This document shows positions 24,701 through 39,619 of a DNA stretch of 64,000 bases, one piece after another (positions within the stretch are counted from its first letter, which is position 1; each line of letters opens with the position of its first letter). Below the pieces are notes generated by a model. It made no database searches. It was not told where the DNA came from and was given only the letters and a program-made list of their open reading frames with translations. Origin of the DNA: Marthasterias glacialis. Its lineage: Eukaryota; Echinodermata; Asteroidea; Forcipulatida; Asteriidae. The stretch is taken from contig OU452228.1 in NCBI GenBank assembly GCA_911728455.2, positions 8,358,129-8,422,128 of the forward strand, read 5' to 3'. The position numbers and the translations under genes are program-made.

Positions 24701-27700
24701 AGAGGTCACGCAATGTGTAAAAAAGAAGGACCTTCCCTAACCTTGTTATTTGGTGAAATAATCATGTTCCTAGCTCTTACCATGTATAAATGAGGAGCTA
24801 CTTCCGGTTTGATCTTAAGTAGAGGTCACAGAGGTCACCCAATGTGCAACAGAGAAGGACCCTCCCTAACCTTGGTATGTGGTGAAAGAATCATGTTCCT
24901 AGCTCTCACCATTTTTAAATGAAGAGCTACTTCCGGTTTGACCGGAAGTAGATGTAACAAAGGTCACTTAACGTTTCACAAATGAAGACCTCCCCTAACC
25001 TTGATATTTATCGAAATAATCATGTTCCTAACTCTAACCACTTTTACATGAGGAGCTACTTCCGGTTTGACCGGAAGTAGAGGTCATAGAGGTCACCCAA
25101 TGTGCAACAGAGAATGACCTTTTCTAACCTTGGTATTTGGTGAAAGAATCATGTTCGTAGCTCTTAGCAATTTTATATAAAAAGCTACTTCCGGTTTGAC
25201 CGGAAGTAGATGTCACAGAGGTCACTTATTGTGTCTTAAAGAAAGACCCTCCCTTACCTTGACATTTGTCGAAAGAATTATGTTCAAACCTCAAACGGTT
25301 GATTTTTTGTTGATTTTTAAATGTTTAAATAAGCCCTGTATTAAAGACTAACAAAGCGTGGAGTATGCACCTTGAGAAGAGACTAAGAACAACGTGTGGT
25401 TAATGTGCATAGCAATGGGGCATCGATGTCACACAGCCAGGCACACACACACACACGTGTACATGTATAATGGCATTGGATTTTGTACAGCAATGTTGGA
25501 CACGTTTGAACGCACACGGACATCGATTTGCGTTGAACGTCCGGTTTGAACCGGAAGTAAAGGTCAAAATGGTGTCACTCCAATGCAAAAGTTTGAGAAG
25601 ACTCAATTCTCTACAATCTGATGCAAGATTTGTGATCATGTGATAAGTACTTCTTAAAATATTCAACTTCCGGTTTGAGCTGGAAGACAAGGTCAAATTG
25701 GGGTCATGTCTGTGGAGCGTTTACGCAGTTTTGAATGACCTTTCCGATGATGTATAGATTGTAAAAATCCATTGTGTACTTCAGGAGTTATGATTTTTTG
25801 AAATAATAAACTTTGATTTAATGTAATTCGACACCCGATGACGTCATCATGACGTCACTCAAACGGTTTCCTGTCCTACTGAGGTTCTAACTGTGTGTGA
25901 AGTTTGAAGTTTGTGTGACTTTAAGAAGTGTGCATTTGTTAGCGGACAACGTTCGGTGAGAAGAAGAAGTAATAAAAACTAGAAATTGAGAGTTTCTGAA
26001 CAAACTCACGGTTTTCGGCTTAATTACGTAATTTTAAGGTCATTATTGTGTGCAGGTTTTTTGTCTTTTTGTGCTATGCTGACGGGCGAAATATTTATTT
26101 GTACTTTTTTATCTTTATGCATTAAGGTTTGTCATATTAAACTTCAACTTCCAGTTTGACAGGATTTAAAGGTCAAATGGGGTCACACTTTGTGCATAAC
26201 ATCTAGAATTGCCAGAGAGCTCAAAATTGATGTAATGAATATTAATGTACCACGTTTCATTAATAAGATACACAATTTTGTATGTACAAACTTATACTTC
26301 CGGTTTCGACCGGAAATGAAGGTCAAATGAGGTCAACCATTGTAAACATTTGTAGAATCATCGAAGGGCCTTAAAATTAAGTTATTATATTAATACACAA
26401 AATAATACTATTCAGATACGATTTTTTATAAAACAAACTACTACTTCCGGTTTCGACCGGAAGTAAAGGTCAAATGGGGTCACACCCTGTGTAAGATTTG
26501 TTTAATACCCCATGACCTTTCATATGGTGTAAAGATCATGTATGTAGCATACCTGATTCTGGAGATATGAGTATTTTAATAAAAAAATTCAATTTAGTAT
26601 AATGACGTCATCGATGACGTCATCATTCCAAATTTTGTTCTTTGTCATGTACACGCTTTAGTCTAAGTACGTGGTAAGTTTCAAGTCCGTACATGCTCTA
26701 TTTTTTGAGATAGCAAAATAAAAAATTTTTTGACCTCGTGTACAATTTTCGTTGTGACGTAGCTAGGACGTCATACATTACATTTTTAGAATGCTCGTGA
26801 GTTAAAAAAAATATTATGCATTGAACATTTTTTCATATTTTCATTTACTTAGGCTCTAGAGCCCAAAATAACATGATTGGTTACTTTAACTTCCGGTTTC
26901 GACCGGAAGTAAAGGTCAAATGGGGTCACGGTGTGCATACAATTTGTCCAACATTACAAGACCTTTAATATGCACCAAAGATTTTGAATGTAGCATTTGC
27001 CGTTCTTGAGTTATTAAATTTTTGAATTATTTCACGTTTATTTAACGTCATGACGTCATCAATGACGTCATCATTCCAAAAAAGTTTCGGTATCATCCAC
27101 TCACTAATATCTTTGTACATGGTAAGTTTCAAGTTCATACAAACTTTACTTTTTGAGAAAATTTGTGGACAAGTTTCGACGACTAAGAAAGCCCAGAAAA
27201 AAACTAGAGATTTAGAGTTTGTGGACAAACTCACAGTGTTCGGCTTAATTACGTAATTGAAAATTTTAAGGTCAATATTGTGTGCACGTTTCTTGTCTAT
27301 TTGTGCTATGCTGACGGGCGAAATATTTAGTTGTACTTTTTTATCTTTATTCATAAAGGTTTGTCATATGAATCTTTAACTTCCGGTTTGACAGGAACTA
27401 AAGGTCAAATGGGGTCACACCTTGTGCATGGTATCTAGAATTGTCAGAGAGCTTTAAATTGTTGTAACGATTACTAATGTACCACGTTTCATTAATAAGG
27501 TACATATTTTTGTAGTACAAACTTATACTTCCGGTTTCGACCGGAAGTGAAGGTCAAATGAGGTCACACTTTGTAAATATTTGTAGAATCGTCGAGGGGC
27601 TTTAAAATTAAGCTATACAATTAATATGCAAATTTACGTATTTCAGAATCGATTTTTCATAACAAAACTACTACTTCCGGTTTCGACCGGAAGTGAAGGT

Positions 27701-30700
27701 CAAATGGGGTCACACCCTGTGTAAGATTTGTTTAGTACCTCAAGACCTTTCATATGGTGTAAAGATCATGTATGTAGCATGTATTATTCTTAAGATATGA
27801 TTATTTTAGTATAAAACTTCAATTTAATGTAATGACGTCATCGATGACGTCATCATTCCCAAAATTTTGCTTTGTCATATACACACTGTGGTCTAGGTAT
27901 AAAGTAAGTATCAAGTCCGTACATGCTTTAGTTTTTGAGATAGCAAAATAAAAAAAATTTTCGACCTCGTGTATCAATTTCGTTGTGACGTAGCTATGAC
28001 GTCATACATTACATTGTTAGAATGCTCGTGAGCTAACAAAAATATTATGCATTGAAACTTTGTTCATATCTTCATTCACTTAGGCTCTAGAGCCCCAAAT
28101 AACATGAATTTTAATTTTAACTTCCGGTTTTGACCGGAAGTAAAGGTCAAATGGGGTCACGGTGTGCATACAATTTGTCCCACATCACAAGACCTTTCAT
28201 ATGCACCAAATATTTTGAATGTAGCATTTGCCGTTCTTGAGTTATTAAATTTTTGAATTATTTAACGTTTATTTAACCTAATGACGTCATCAATGACGTC
28301 ATCATTCCAAAAAAGTTTCGGTATCATCCACTCACTAATATCTTTGTACATGGTAAGTTTCAAGTTCATACAAGCTTTACTTTTTGAGAAAATTTGTGGA
28401 CAAGTTTCGACGACTAAGAAAGCCCAGAAAGAACTAGAGATTTAGAGTTTGTGGACAAACTCAAGGTGTTCGGCTTAATTACGTAACTGAAAATTTTCTT
28501 GTCTATTTGTGCTATGCTGACGGGCGAAATATTTAGTTGTACTTTTTTATCTTTATTCATGAAGGTTTGTCATATGAAACTTCAACTTCCGGTTTGACAG
28601 GAACTAAAGGTCAAATGGGGTCACACCTTGTGCATGGTATCTAGAATTGTCAGAGAGCTTTAAATTGATGTAACGATTATTAGTGTACCACGTTTCATTA
28701 ATAAGGTACATATTTTTGTAGTACAAACTTATACTTCCGGTTTCGACCGGAAGTGAAGGTCAAATGAGGTCACACTTTGTAAATATTTGTAGAATCGTCG
28801 AGGGGCTTTAAAATTAAGTTATACAATTAATATACAAATTTACGTAATTCAGAAACCATTTTTCATAACAAAACTACTACTTCCGGTTTCGACCGGAAGT
28901 GAAGGTCAAATGGGGTCACACCCTGTGTAAGATTTGTTTAGTACTTCAAGACCTTTCATATGGTGTAAAGATCATGTATGTAGCATGTATTATTCTTAAG
29001 ATATGATTATTTTAGTATAAAACTTCAATTTAATGTAATGACGTCATCGATGACGTCATCATTCCCAAAATTTTGCTTTGTCATATACACACTGTGGTCT
29101 AAGTATGTAGTAAGTATCAAGTCCGTACATGCTTTAGTTTTTGAGATAGCAAAATAATTTTTTTTTCGACCTCGTGTATCAATTTCGTTGTGACGTAGCT
29201 ATGACGTCATTTATCACATTTCTAGATTGGTCTTGAGCTAAAGAAAATATTATTCATTGAAAGTTAGTTGATATTTTTAATCACTTAGGCTCTAGAGCCC
29301 CAAATAACACGATTTGTTACTTTAACTTCCGGTTTCTACCGGAAGTAAAGGTCAAATGGGGTCACGGTGTGCATACAATTTGTCCCACATCACAAGACCT
29401 TTCATATGCATTAAAGATTTTGAATGTAGCATTTGCCGTTCTTGAGTTATTAAATTTTTGAATTATTTAACGTTTATTTAACGTTATGACGTCATCAATG
29501 ACGTCATCATTCCAAAAAAGTTTCTGTATCATCCACTCACTAATATGTTTGTACATGGTAAGTTTCAAGTTCATACAAGCTTAACTTTTTGAGAAAATTT
29601 GTGGACAAGTTTCGACGACTAAGAAAGCCCAGAAAAAAAAAAAAAAAAAAAAACAGAACAATAACAATAGGTTTTCGGCTGCTGGCCGAACACCTAACTA
29701 GAAATTTAGAGTTTGTGAACAAACTCACGGTGTTCGGCTTAATTACATAATTGAAAATTTTAATTTCAATATTGTGTGCAAGTTTTTTGTCTTTTGGTGC
29801 TATGCTGACGGGCGAAATATTTATTTGTACTTTTTTGACCTTTATGCATGAAGGTTTGTCATATGAAACTCTAACTTCCGGTTTGAAAGGAACTAAAGGT
29901 CAAATGGGGTCACACCTTGTGCATTGTATCTAGAATTGTCAGAGAGCTTTAAATTGATGTAACGATTACTAATGTACATGTGTCATTAATAAGATACATA
30001 TTCTTGTTGTACAAACTTATACTTCCGGTTTCGACCGGAAGTGAAGGTCAAATGAGTTCACACTTTGTACAAAATTTGTAGAATCGTCGAAGGGCTTTAA
30101 AAATAAGTTATTATATTAATACACAAATTTTCGTAATTGAGAAATGATTTTTAAAACAAAACTTCTACTTCCGGTTTCGACCGGAAGTGAAGGTCAAATG
30201 GGGTCACACCCTGTGTAAGATTTGTTTAGTACTTTAAGACCTTTCATATGATGTAAAGATCATGTATGTAGCATGTATTCTTCTTAAGATATGATTATTT
30301 GAGTATAAAACTTCAATTTAATTTAATGACGTCATCGATGACGTCATCATTCCAAAAATTTTGCTTTGTCATATACACACTGAGGTCTAGGTATATAGTA
30401 AGTATCAAGTCCGTACATGCCTTAGTTTTTGAGATAGCAAAATATCTTTTTTTTCGACCTCGTGTATCAATTTCGTTGTGACGTAGCTTTGACGTCATAC
30501 ATTACGATTTTAGAATGCTCGTGAGCTAACAAAAATATTATGCATTGAAACTTTGTTCATATCTTCATTCACTTAGGCTCTAGAGCCCCAAATAACATGA
30601 ATTTTAATTTTAACTTCCGGTTTTGACCGGAAGTAAAGGTCAAATGGGGTCAATGTGTGCATACAATTTGTCCCACATCACAAGACCTTTCATATGCACC

Positions 30701-33700
30701 AAATATTTTGAATGTAGCATTTGCCGTTCTTGAGTTATTAAATTTTTGAATTATTTAACGTTTATTTAACTTAATGACGTCATCAATGACGTCATCATTC
30801 CAAAAAAGTTTCGGTATCATCCACTCACTAATATCTTTGTACATGGTAAGTTTCAAGTTCATACAAGCTTTACTTTTTGAGAAAATTTGTGGACAAGTTT
30901 CGACGACTAAGAAAGCCCAGAAAGAACTAGAACTTTAGAGTTTGTGAACAAACTCACGGTGTTCGGCTTAATTACATAATTGAAAATTTTAATTTCAATA
31001 TTGTGTGCAAGTTTTTTGTCTTTTGGTGCTATGCTGACGGGCGAAATATTTATTTGTACTTTTTTGATCTTTATGCATGAAGGTTTGTCATATGAAACTC
31101 TAACTTCCGGTTTGAAAGGAACTAAAGGTCAAATGGGGTCACACCTTGTGCATGGTATCTAGAATTGTCAGAGAGCTTTAAATTGATGTAACGATTACTA
31201 ATGTACATGTGTCATTAATAAGATACATATTTTTGTTGTACAAACTTATACTTCCGGTTTCGACCGGAAGTGAAGGTCAAATGAGTTCACACTTTGTACA
31301 AAATTTGTAGAATCGTCGAAGGGCTTTAAAAATAAGTTATTATATTAATACACAAATTTTCGTAATTGAGAAATGATTTTTTAAAACAAAACTTCTACTT
31401 CCGGTTTCGACCGGAAGTGAAGGTCAAATGGGGTCACACCCTGTGTAAGATTTGTTTAGTACTTTAAGACCTTTCATATGGTGTAAAGATCATGTATGTA
31501 GCATGTATTATTCTTAAGATATGATTATTTTAGTATAAAACTTCAATTTAATGTAATGACGTCATCGATGACGTCATCATTCCAAAAATTTTGCTTTGTC
31601 CTATACACACTAAGGTCTAGGTATATAGTAAGTATCAAGTCCGTACATGCCTTAGTTTTTGAGATAGCAAAATAATTTTTTTTTTCGACCTCGTGTATCA
31701 ATTTCGTTGTGACGTAGCTATGACGTCATACATTACATTTTTAGAATGCTCGTGAGCTAACAAAAATATTATGCATTAAAAGTTTGTTCATATCTTCATT
31801 CACTTAGGCTCTAGAGCCCCAAATAACATGAATTTTAACTTTAACTTCCGGTTTTGACCGGAAGTAAAGGTCAAATGGGGTCACGGTGTGCATACAATTA
31901 GTTTCACATTACAAGACCTTTCATACGCACCAAAGATTTTGAATGTAGCATTTGCCGTTCTTGAGTTATTGAATTTTTGAATTATTTAAGGTTTATTTAA
32001 CCTAATGACGTCATCAATGACGTCATCATTCCAAAAAAGTTTCGGTATCATCCAGTCACTAATATCTTTGTACATAGTAAGTTTCAAGTTCATACAAGCT
32101 TTACTTTTTGAGAAAATTTGTGGACAAGTTTCGACGACTAAGAAAGCCCAGAAAAAAAACTAGAAATCTAGAGTTTGTGGACAAACTCACGGTGTTCGGC
32201 TTGAACGTATTAAAGAGATTGCGTAATTGAAAATTTTAAGGTCAATATTGTGTGCAAGTTTTTGTCTTGTGCTATTTATTTGTACCTTTTTTTATTCTTT
32301 ATGCATGAAGGTTTGTCATATGAAACTTCAACTTCCGGTTTGGACAGGAAATAAAGGTCAAATGGGGTCACACTTTGTACACGATATCTAGAATTGCCAG
32401 AGAGCTTTAAATTGATGTCATGATTATTAATTTACCACGTTTCATTAAAAAGATACATATTTTTGTATGTACAAACTTCAACTTCCGGTTTCGACCGGAA
32501 GTGAAGGTCAAATGGAGTCACACATTGTACAAAATTTGTCGAATCGCAGAACGGCCTTAAAATCAGGTTTTTATATTAATGTACAAATTTACGATATTCA
32601 GATATGAATTTTTATATAAAAAAACTACTACTTCCGGTTTCGACCGGAAGTAAAGTTCAAATGGAAGTAAAGTTCAGCGATGGTGTGTAGATTGTAAAAA
32701 TCCATTGTGCATTTCAGGGTTTATGATTTAACTAATACACTTTGATTTATTGTAACTCAACATCTGATGACGTCCTCATGACGTCATTATTTTATGTCCA
32801 GTCTTCATATTGAGGTTCAAGTATATGCACAGTTTTAAGGCTCTGTTTAACTTAAATCTTGAGTTAAATTTTGCAGGAATTAAACATTTAAAGTAACGTA
32901 ACGGTCTTCATGGAACACCATTTAACACAAATGAACACCAAAATAATTAAGTAGAACTTGATCATATGTATTTTATAGGGACTTCCAGTTTGGGCAGGAA
33001 GCGAGGTCAAATCAGGTCACTAAGAAATATAAAAAAAAAACACGCATAGGCTACATTTATTGTAACTGGACACCTGAAGGAAAAACAAGTATTCTTTTTT
33101 AATTGTCACTGTCTGGAAACACACTGTTGTGCTTCCGAAGTGTTCCTTTTCCACGCAGTGCAATTGGCTGCCGCCATGTTGTCTGTAAAAAATACTCAAT
33201 GTGACAAGGCCCATACAAGAGCTACGAAATATAATTGTTTGTTTCTTTTCAAATCACCATAAGAGGGCCTTTATAATTACATGGATGAAGGCTGCAGTAT
33301 CTTTTTACATTGGAATTTTCATGTAAACAGCCACGAAGAGAAAAAGTAACTGATAGTATACAACACTTTTAATTACATTTCAAAATAGTATTCATTTTGC
33401 CTTTTATCGAAACATTAAGCCTTGCTGCCCTCCATTTTGTTCGGCATCTACGTGGTGTCAATAAAATAAAGAAGTGTGCGTCCATACAGGTTTGAGGGCG
33501 CTATTTCAAATTAACAGTCTTAGTTTGCAAAAGCACTGTGTATGCGCCTCGCAGGTTCATTTCTTGGAAGCATGCCAAGTTACTGTGCACGCATTACTGT
33601 TGTTGACACTACTACCAAGCAGCGCTGTGTATATAGTATAATATTATATACACAACACGCAGTAAAATCCTTGAGTGCACACGCACGGGGGGGGGGGGTA

Positions 33701-36700
33701 GCTGTACAGACTCTATCGGCGATCGCACTAAAAACGGCACTTTTCACCTTAATATAACTTCGTTATGCAACGGACAATTTTGTTCTAATTTCACAATTAG
33801 GCTTTTATAGTCGTTATCTATTATTAAAAAATTCAACATGTAGTTTGCTCGAAAAAAATTTGAAATAATTTTTTTTTTTCATTTTTAAACTCGTCGTCGT
33901 AACAAACTGTAACATTTTATGACGTCATCAATGTAATATTTTCAAAGGTCATAAACTACATTTTATTACGTACACTGAAACCATGTCCAAATTCTGTTTC
34001 ATATTGACTCCACAGCTTAAATTGTGACTTTTTAAGCATTTTTTGCTTCAACTTCCGGTTTGAACCGGAAGACAAGGTCAAATTGGGGTCATCTCTGTGA
34101 AACAATTAATTATTTTTTAAAGACCTTTCCGATGATGTATAGATTGTAAAAGTCCATTGTGTACTTCAGGAGTTATGATTTTTTGAATTATTTAACGTTG
34201 ATTTAACGTCATGACGTCATCAATGACGTCATCATTCCAAAAAATTCACGGTTTCATCTACTTACTAATATCTTTGTACATGGTAAGTTTCAAGTTCATA
34301 CAAGCTTAAGTTTTTGAGAAAATTTGCGGACAAGTTTCGACGACTAAGAAAGCCCAGAAAAAAACTAGAGATTTAGAGTTTGTGGACAAACTCACGGTGT
34401 TCGGCTTAATTACGTAATTGAAAATTTTAAGGTCAATATTGTGTGCACGTTTCTTGTCTATTTGTGCTATGCTGACGGGCGAAATATTTATTTGTACTTT
34501 TTTTATCTTTATGCATGAAGGTTTGTCATAATTATGAAACTCCAACTTCCGGTTTGACAGGAACTAAAGGTCAAATGGGGTCACACCTTGTGCATGGTAT
34601 CTAGAATTGTCAGAGAGCTTTAAATTGATGTAACGATTATTAATGTACCACGTTTCATTAATAAGGTACATATTTTTGTAGTACAAACTTATACTTCCGG
34701 TTTCGACCGGAAGTGAAGGTCAAATGAGGTCACACTTTGTAAATATTTGTAGAATCGTCGAGGGGCTTTAAAATTAAGTTATACAATTAATATACAAATT
34801 TACGTAATTCAGAAACCATTTTTCATAACAAAACTACTACTTCCGGTTTCGACCGGAAGTGAAGGTCAAATGGGGTCACACTCTGTGTAAGATTTGTTTA
34901 GTACTTCAAGACCTTTCATATGGTGTAAAGATCATGTATGTAGCATGTATTATTCTTAAGATATGATTATTTGAGTATAAAACTTCAATTTAATTTAATG
35001 ACGTCATCGATGACGTCATCATTCCAAAAATTTTGCTTTGTCATATACACACTGAGGTCTAGGTATATAGTAAGTATCAAGTCCGTACATGCTTTAGTTT
35101 TTGAGATAGCAAAATAATTTTTTTTTCGACCTCGTGTATCAATTTCGTTGTGACGTAGCTATGACGTCATACATTACATTTTTAGAATGCTCGTGAGCTA
35201 ACAAAAATATTATGCATTGAAAGTTAGTTGATATTTTTAATCACTTAGGCTCTAGAGCCCCAAATAACATGAACTTTAACTTTAACTTCCGGTTTTGACC
35301 GGAAGTAAAGGTCAAATGGGGTCACAGTGTGCATACAATTTGTTTCACATCACAAGACCTTTCATATGCACCAAAGATTTTGAATGTAGCATTTGCCGTT
35401 CTTGAGTTATTGAATTTTTGAATTATTTAACGTTTATTTAACCTAATGACGTCATCAATGACGTCATCATTCCAAAAAAGTTTCGGTATCATCCATTCAC
35501 TAATATCTTTGTACATGGTAAGTTTCAAGTTCATACAAGCTTTACTTTTTGAGAAAATTTGCGGACAAGTTTCGACGACTAAGAAAGCCCAGAAAAAAAA
35601 CTAGAGATTTAGAGTTTGTGGACAAACTCACGGTGTTCGGCTTAATTACGTAATTGAAAATTTTAAGGTCAATATTGTGTGCAAGTTTCTTGTCTATTTG
35701 TGCTATGCTGACGGGCGAAATATTTAGTTGTACTTTTTTATCTTTATTCATGAAGGTTTGTCATATGAAACTTCAACTTCCGGTTTGACAGGAACTAAAG
35801 GTCAAATGGGGTCACACCTTGTGCATGGTATCTAGAATTGTCAGAGAGCTTTAAATTGATGTAACGATTATTAATGTACCACGTTTCATTAATAAGGTAC
35901 ATATTTTTGTAGTACAAACTTATACTTCCGGTTTCGACCGGAAGTGAAGGTCAAATGAGGTCACACTTTGTAAATATTTGTAGAATCGTCGAGGGGCTTT
36001 AAAATTAAGTTATACAATTAATACACAAATTTACGTAATTCAGAATCGATTTTTCATAACAAAACTACTACTTCCGGTTTCGACCGGAAGTGAAGGTCAA
36101 ATGGGGTCACACCCTGTGTAAGATTTGTTTAGTACTTCAAGACCTTTCATATGGTGTAAAGATCATGTATGTAGCATGTATTATTCTTAAGATATGATTA
36201 TTTTAGTATAAAACTTCAATTTAATGTAATGACGTCATCGATGACGTCATCATTCCCAAAATTTTGCTTTGTTATATACACACTGTGGTCTAAGTATGTA
36301 GTAAGTATCAAGTCCGTACATGCTTTAGTTTTTGAGATAGCAAAATAATTTTTTTTTCGACCTCGTGTATCAATTTCGTTGTGACGTAGCTATGACGTCA
36401 TATATCACATTTCTAGATTGCTCTTGAGCTAAAGAAAATATTATTCATTCAAAGTTAGTTGATATTTTTAATCACTTAGGCTTTAGAGCCCCAAATAACA
36501 TGAACTTTAACTTTAACTTCCGGTTTCTACCGGAAGTAAAGGTCAAATGGGGTCACGGTGTGCATACAATTTGTCCCACATCACAAGACCTTTCATATGC
36601 ATTAAAGATTTTGAATGTAGCATTTGCCGTTCTTGAGTTATTAAATTTTTGAATTATTTAACGTTTATTTAACGTCATGACGTCATCAATGACGTCATCA

Positions 36701-39586
36701 TTCCAAAAAAGTTTCTGTATCATCCACTCACCAATATGTTTGTACATGGTAAGTTTCAAGTTTATACAAGCTTAACTTTTTGAGAAAATTTGTGGACAAG
36801 TTTCGACGACTAAGAAAGCCCAGAAAAAAAAAAAACAGAACAATAACAATAGGTTTTCGGCTGCTGGCCGAACACCTAAAAAACAGAACAATAACAATAG
36901 GTTTTCGGCTGCTGGCCGAACACCTAAAAAACAGAACAATAACAATAGGTTTTCGGCCGCTAGCCGAACACCTAAAAAAACAGAACAATAACAATAGGTT
37001 TTCGGCTGCTGGCCGAACACCTAAAAAAAACAGAACAATAACATCAGGTTTTCGGCTGCTGGCCGAACACCTAAAAACAGAACAATAACAATAGGTTTTC
37101 GGCTGCTGGCCGAACACCTAAAAACAGAACAATAACAATAGGTCTTCGGCCAGTAGCCGAACACCTAAAAAAAACAGAACAATAACAATAGGTTTTCGGC
37201 TGCTGGCCGAACACCTAAAAACATAACAATAACAATAGTTGTTCGGCTGATGGCCGAACACCTAAAAACAGAACAATAACAATAGGTCTTCGGCCTGTAG
37301 CCGAACACCTAAAAAACTAGACATTCAGTTTTTGTGACATCACAAAAACTAGGTGTTCGGGAATAACGAATTGCTTCTAAACATCGATAAGTTAATACAC
37401 ACAATGTAAAAAAAAACCGTTACAATTAGTGTTGTAGCACCATTGATTTCAAACTTGTTACCAGAGGGCGCTGTTTAATGTTATGACGTCATCAGTTTTA
37501 AGCTTGAAAATGCAGAGTCCTTTACCTACTCACACACTGAAACCACTGTCCAAAGCTCGTTTTATACTGACCAAAGAACTAAAAAATGATGGCATTATAA
37601 CCATTTCGATTGTTTCCTTCAACTTCCAGTTTGAACCGCAATACAAGGTCAAATTGGGGTCATTTCTTTGAGACATATAAATTGTTTCCAAAAGACCTTT
37701 GCGATGATGTGTAGATTGTAAAAATCCATTGTGCACTTCAGGAGTTCTGATTTAATTAATAAACTTTGATTTATTGTAACTCAACATCTGATTACGTCAT
37801 CATGACGCCATCGTTTTATTTCGCGTCTTCATATTGAGGTTCAAGTATATGCACAGTTTTAAGGTTCAGTTTAATTTCAATTTTGAGTTATTTATTTGGA
37901 GAAAATTTTGGAGTAATGAAACATTTAAAGCAACATAATGGTCTTTATGAGACACCGTATAACACATGGTTTTGATTTTGTTTGATATATTAAAAGTGAA
38001 ATCATTAAAACCTTTAAATATGAATATGAACATAATTAAAAAGAGCTTCCTTTTCCACGCAGTGCAATTGGCTGCCGCCAGGTTGTCTGTTCAAAATAGT
38101 ATTCATATTGCCTTTTATCAAAACGTTAACCCTTGCTGTCCTCCGTTTTGTTCGGCATCTATGCGGTGTCAATAAAATAAAGTGTATTGCTAGTGAACGT
38201 TGATGGCGCTATATCAAATGAACGGTCTCATTTTGTAACATCACCTTTACTGAACACTGGTACACTGTACAGTCAATCTGACATTTGACAGATTCAAATT
38301 CCGAGCTCATTATCTGTATTAAAAAGTTCCAAAGTTTTATAAAAACTACCCCACTTTGATAAACATCATAAACACAAGTGTGCTCGGCTAAAGAAATACA
38401 CGGACATTTTGAAAGGCGATGACTTTACTTTTAAACTTTACTTTTAAACAGTTTTACTCAGCGTATCCCGACAATAACTCTCGCGGGGGTAAAGTGCCTC
38501 TGGCCCCGCTGCTGCACACTTGTGACTCTCGTATGTAAGCACGTACGTGAACGGTATATTGTATAGAACGAAAGACGATCATTTTGTCAATTGCATTTTC
38601 TCCACCATTATACTTCAAACAACTCACGTGAGCATGTGATCGTCTCAGTAAAGTCTCCTCTTCCTCTCCCTGTCACAATTAAGCCACCAGAATGACATAA
38701 AGGGAAACATTTCCACACTGAACTTGGCATGACTTACATGTTTTTCTTTGCGTCGCCATTATTACACACACACACACACACGCAGAACTTAACAACACAC
38801 CGCAAAGTTCGATGAACTGTGACAAGACCTGACTTGTCGTGTGTATGTATATACACAGCATGCAGTAAAAGCCTAGAGTGCACACGCACGAGGTGCAATA
38901 CAGTAACTGTACAGACTCTATCAGCGATCGCGCTAAAAACGGCACTTTTCACCTTCATATAACTTCGTTATGCAACGGCCAATTTTGTTTAAATTTCACA
39001 ATTAGGCTTTTATAGTCGTTATCTATTACCAAAAAATTCAACACGTAGTTTGCTCCAAAAAAAATTTGAAAAAAAAAATATATATTTTTAAACTCGTCGT
39101 CGTAACAAACTGTAACATTTGATGACGTCATCAATGTAATATTTTCAAAGGTCATAAACTACATTTTACTTCGTACACTGAAACCATGTCCAAATTCTGT
39201 TTCATGTTGACTCCACAGCTTAAATTCTGACTTTTTAGGCATTTTTGGCTTCAACTTCCGGTTTGAACCGGAAGACAAGGTCAAGTTGGGGTCATCTCTG
39301 TGAGACATTTAATTATTTTTCAAAGACCTTTCCGATGAGTTATAGATTGTAAAAATCCATAGTGTACTTCAGGAGTTATGATTTTTTTAATTATTAAACT
39401 TTGATTTAACGTAATTCGACACCAGATGACGTCATGATGACGTCATTGTTCAAGTGCCGTCTTCAAGTTAAGGTTCAAGTATGTGCCAAGTTTCAAGGTT
39501 CAATTCATTTTCAATCTTGAGTTATCTTTTGGATATAAGTTCCCGGGAAGAAGAAGAAGAAGAAGAAGAAGAAGAAGAAGAAGAAG

Positions 39587-39619
<33 letters not shown>

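Noticed and set aside
26965..27354. Minus-strand frame starting MNKDKKVQLN in type A modules, also at 34306, 35542 and 4639
   Set aside because: Similar frames persist because modules are near-identical, but lengths and ends vary and several copies have stops; they cross palindromes and hairpins. No domain recognised.
36728..37117. 129-codon minus-strand frame with repeated FGQQPKT or ASSRKP motifs
   Set aside because: It is the translation of the hairpin array; three frames are open because the unit lacks stops. No start context or conservation.
36833..37316. CRISPR-like array of regular repeats
   Set aside because: The spacers are only A tracts and short variable loops inside hairpins, the whole unit is repeated, and the context is a eukaryotic transposon. 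Not a CRISPR.
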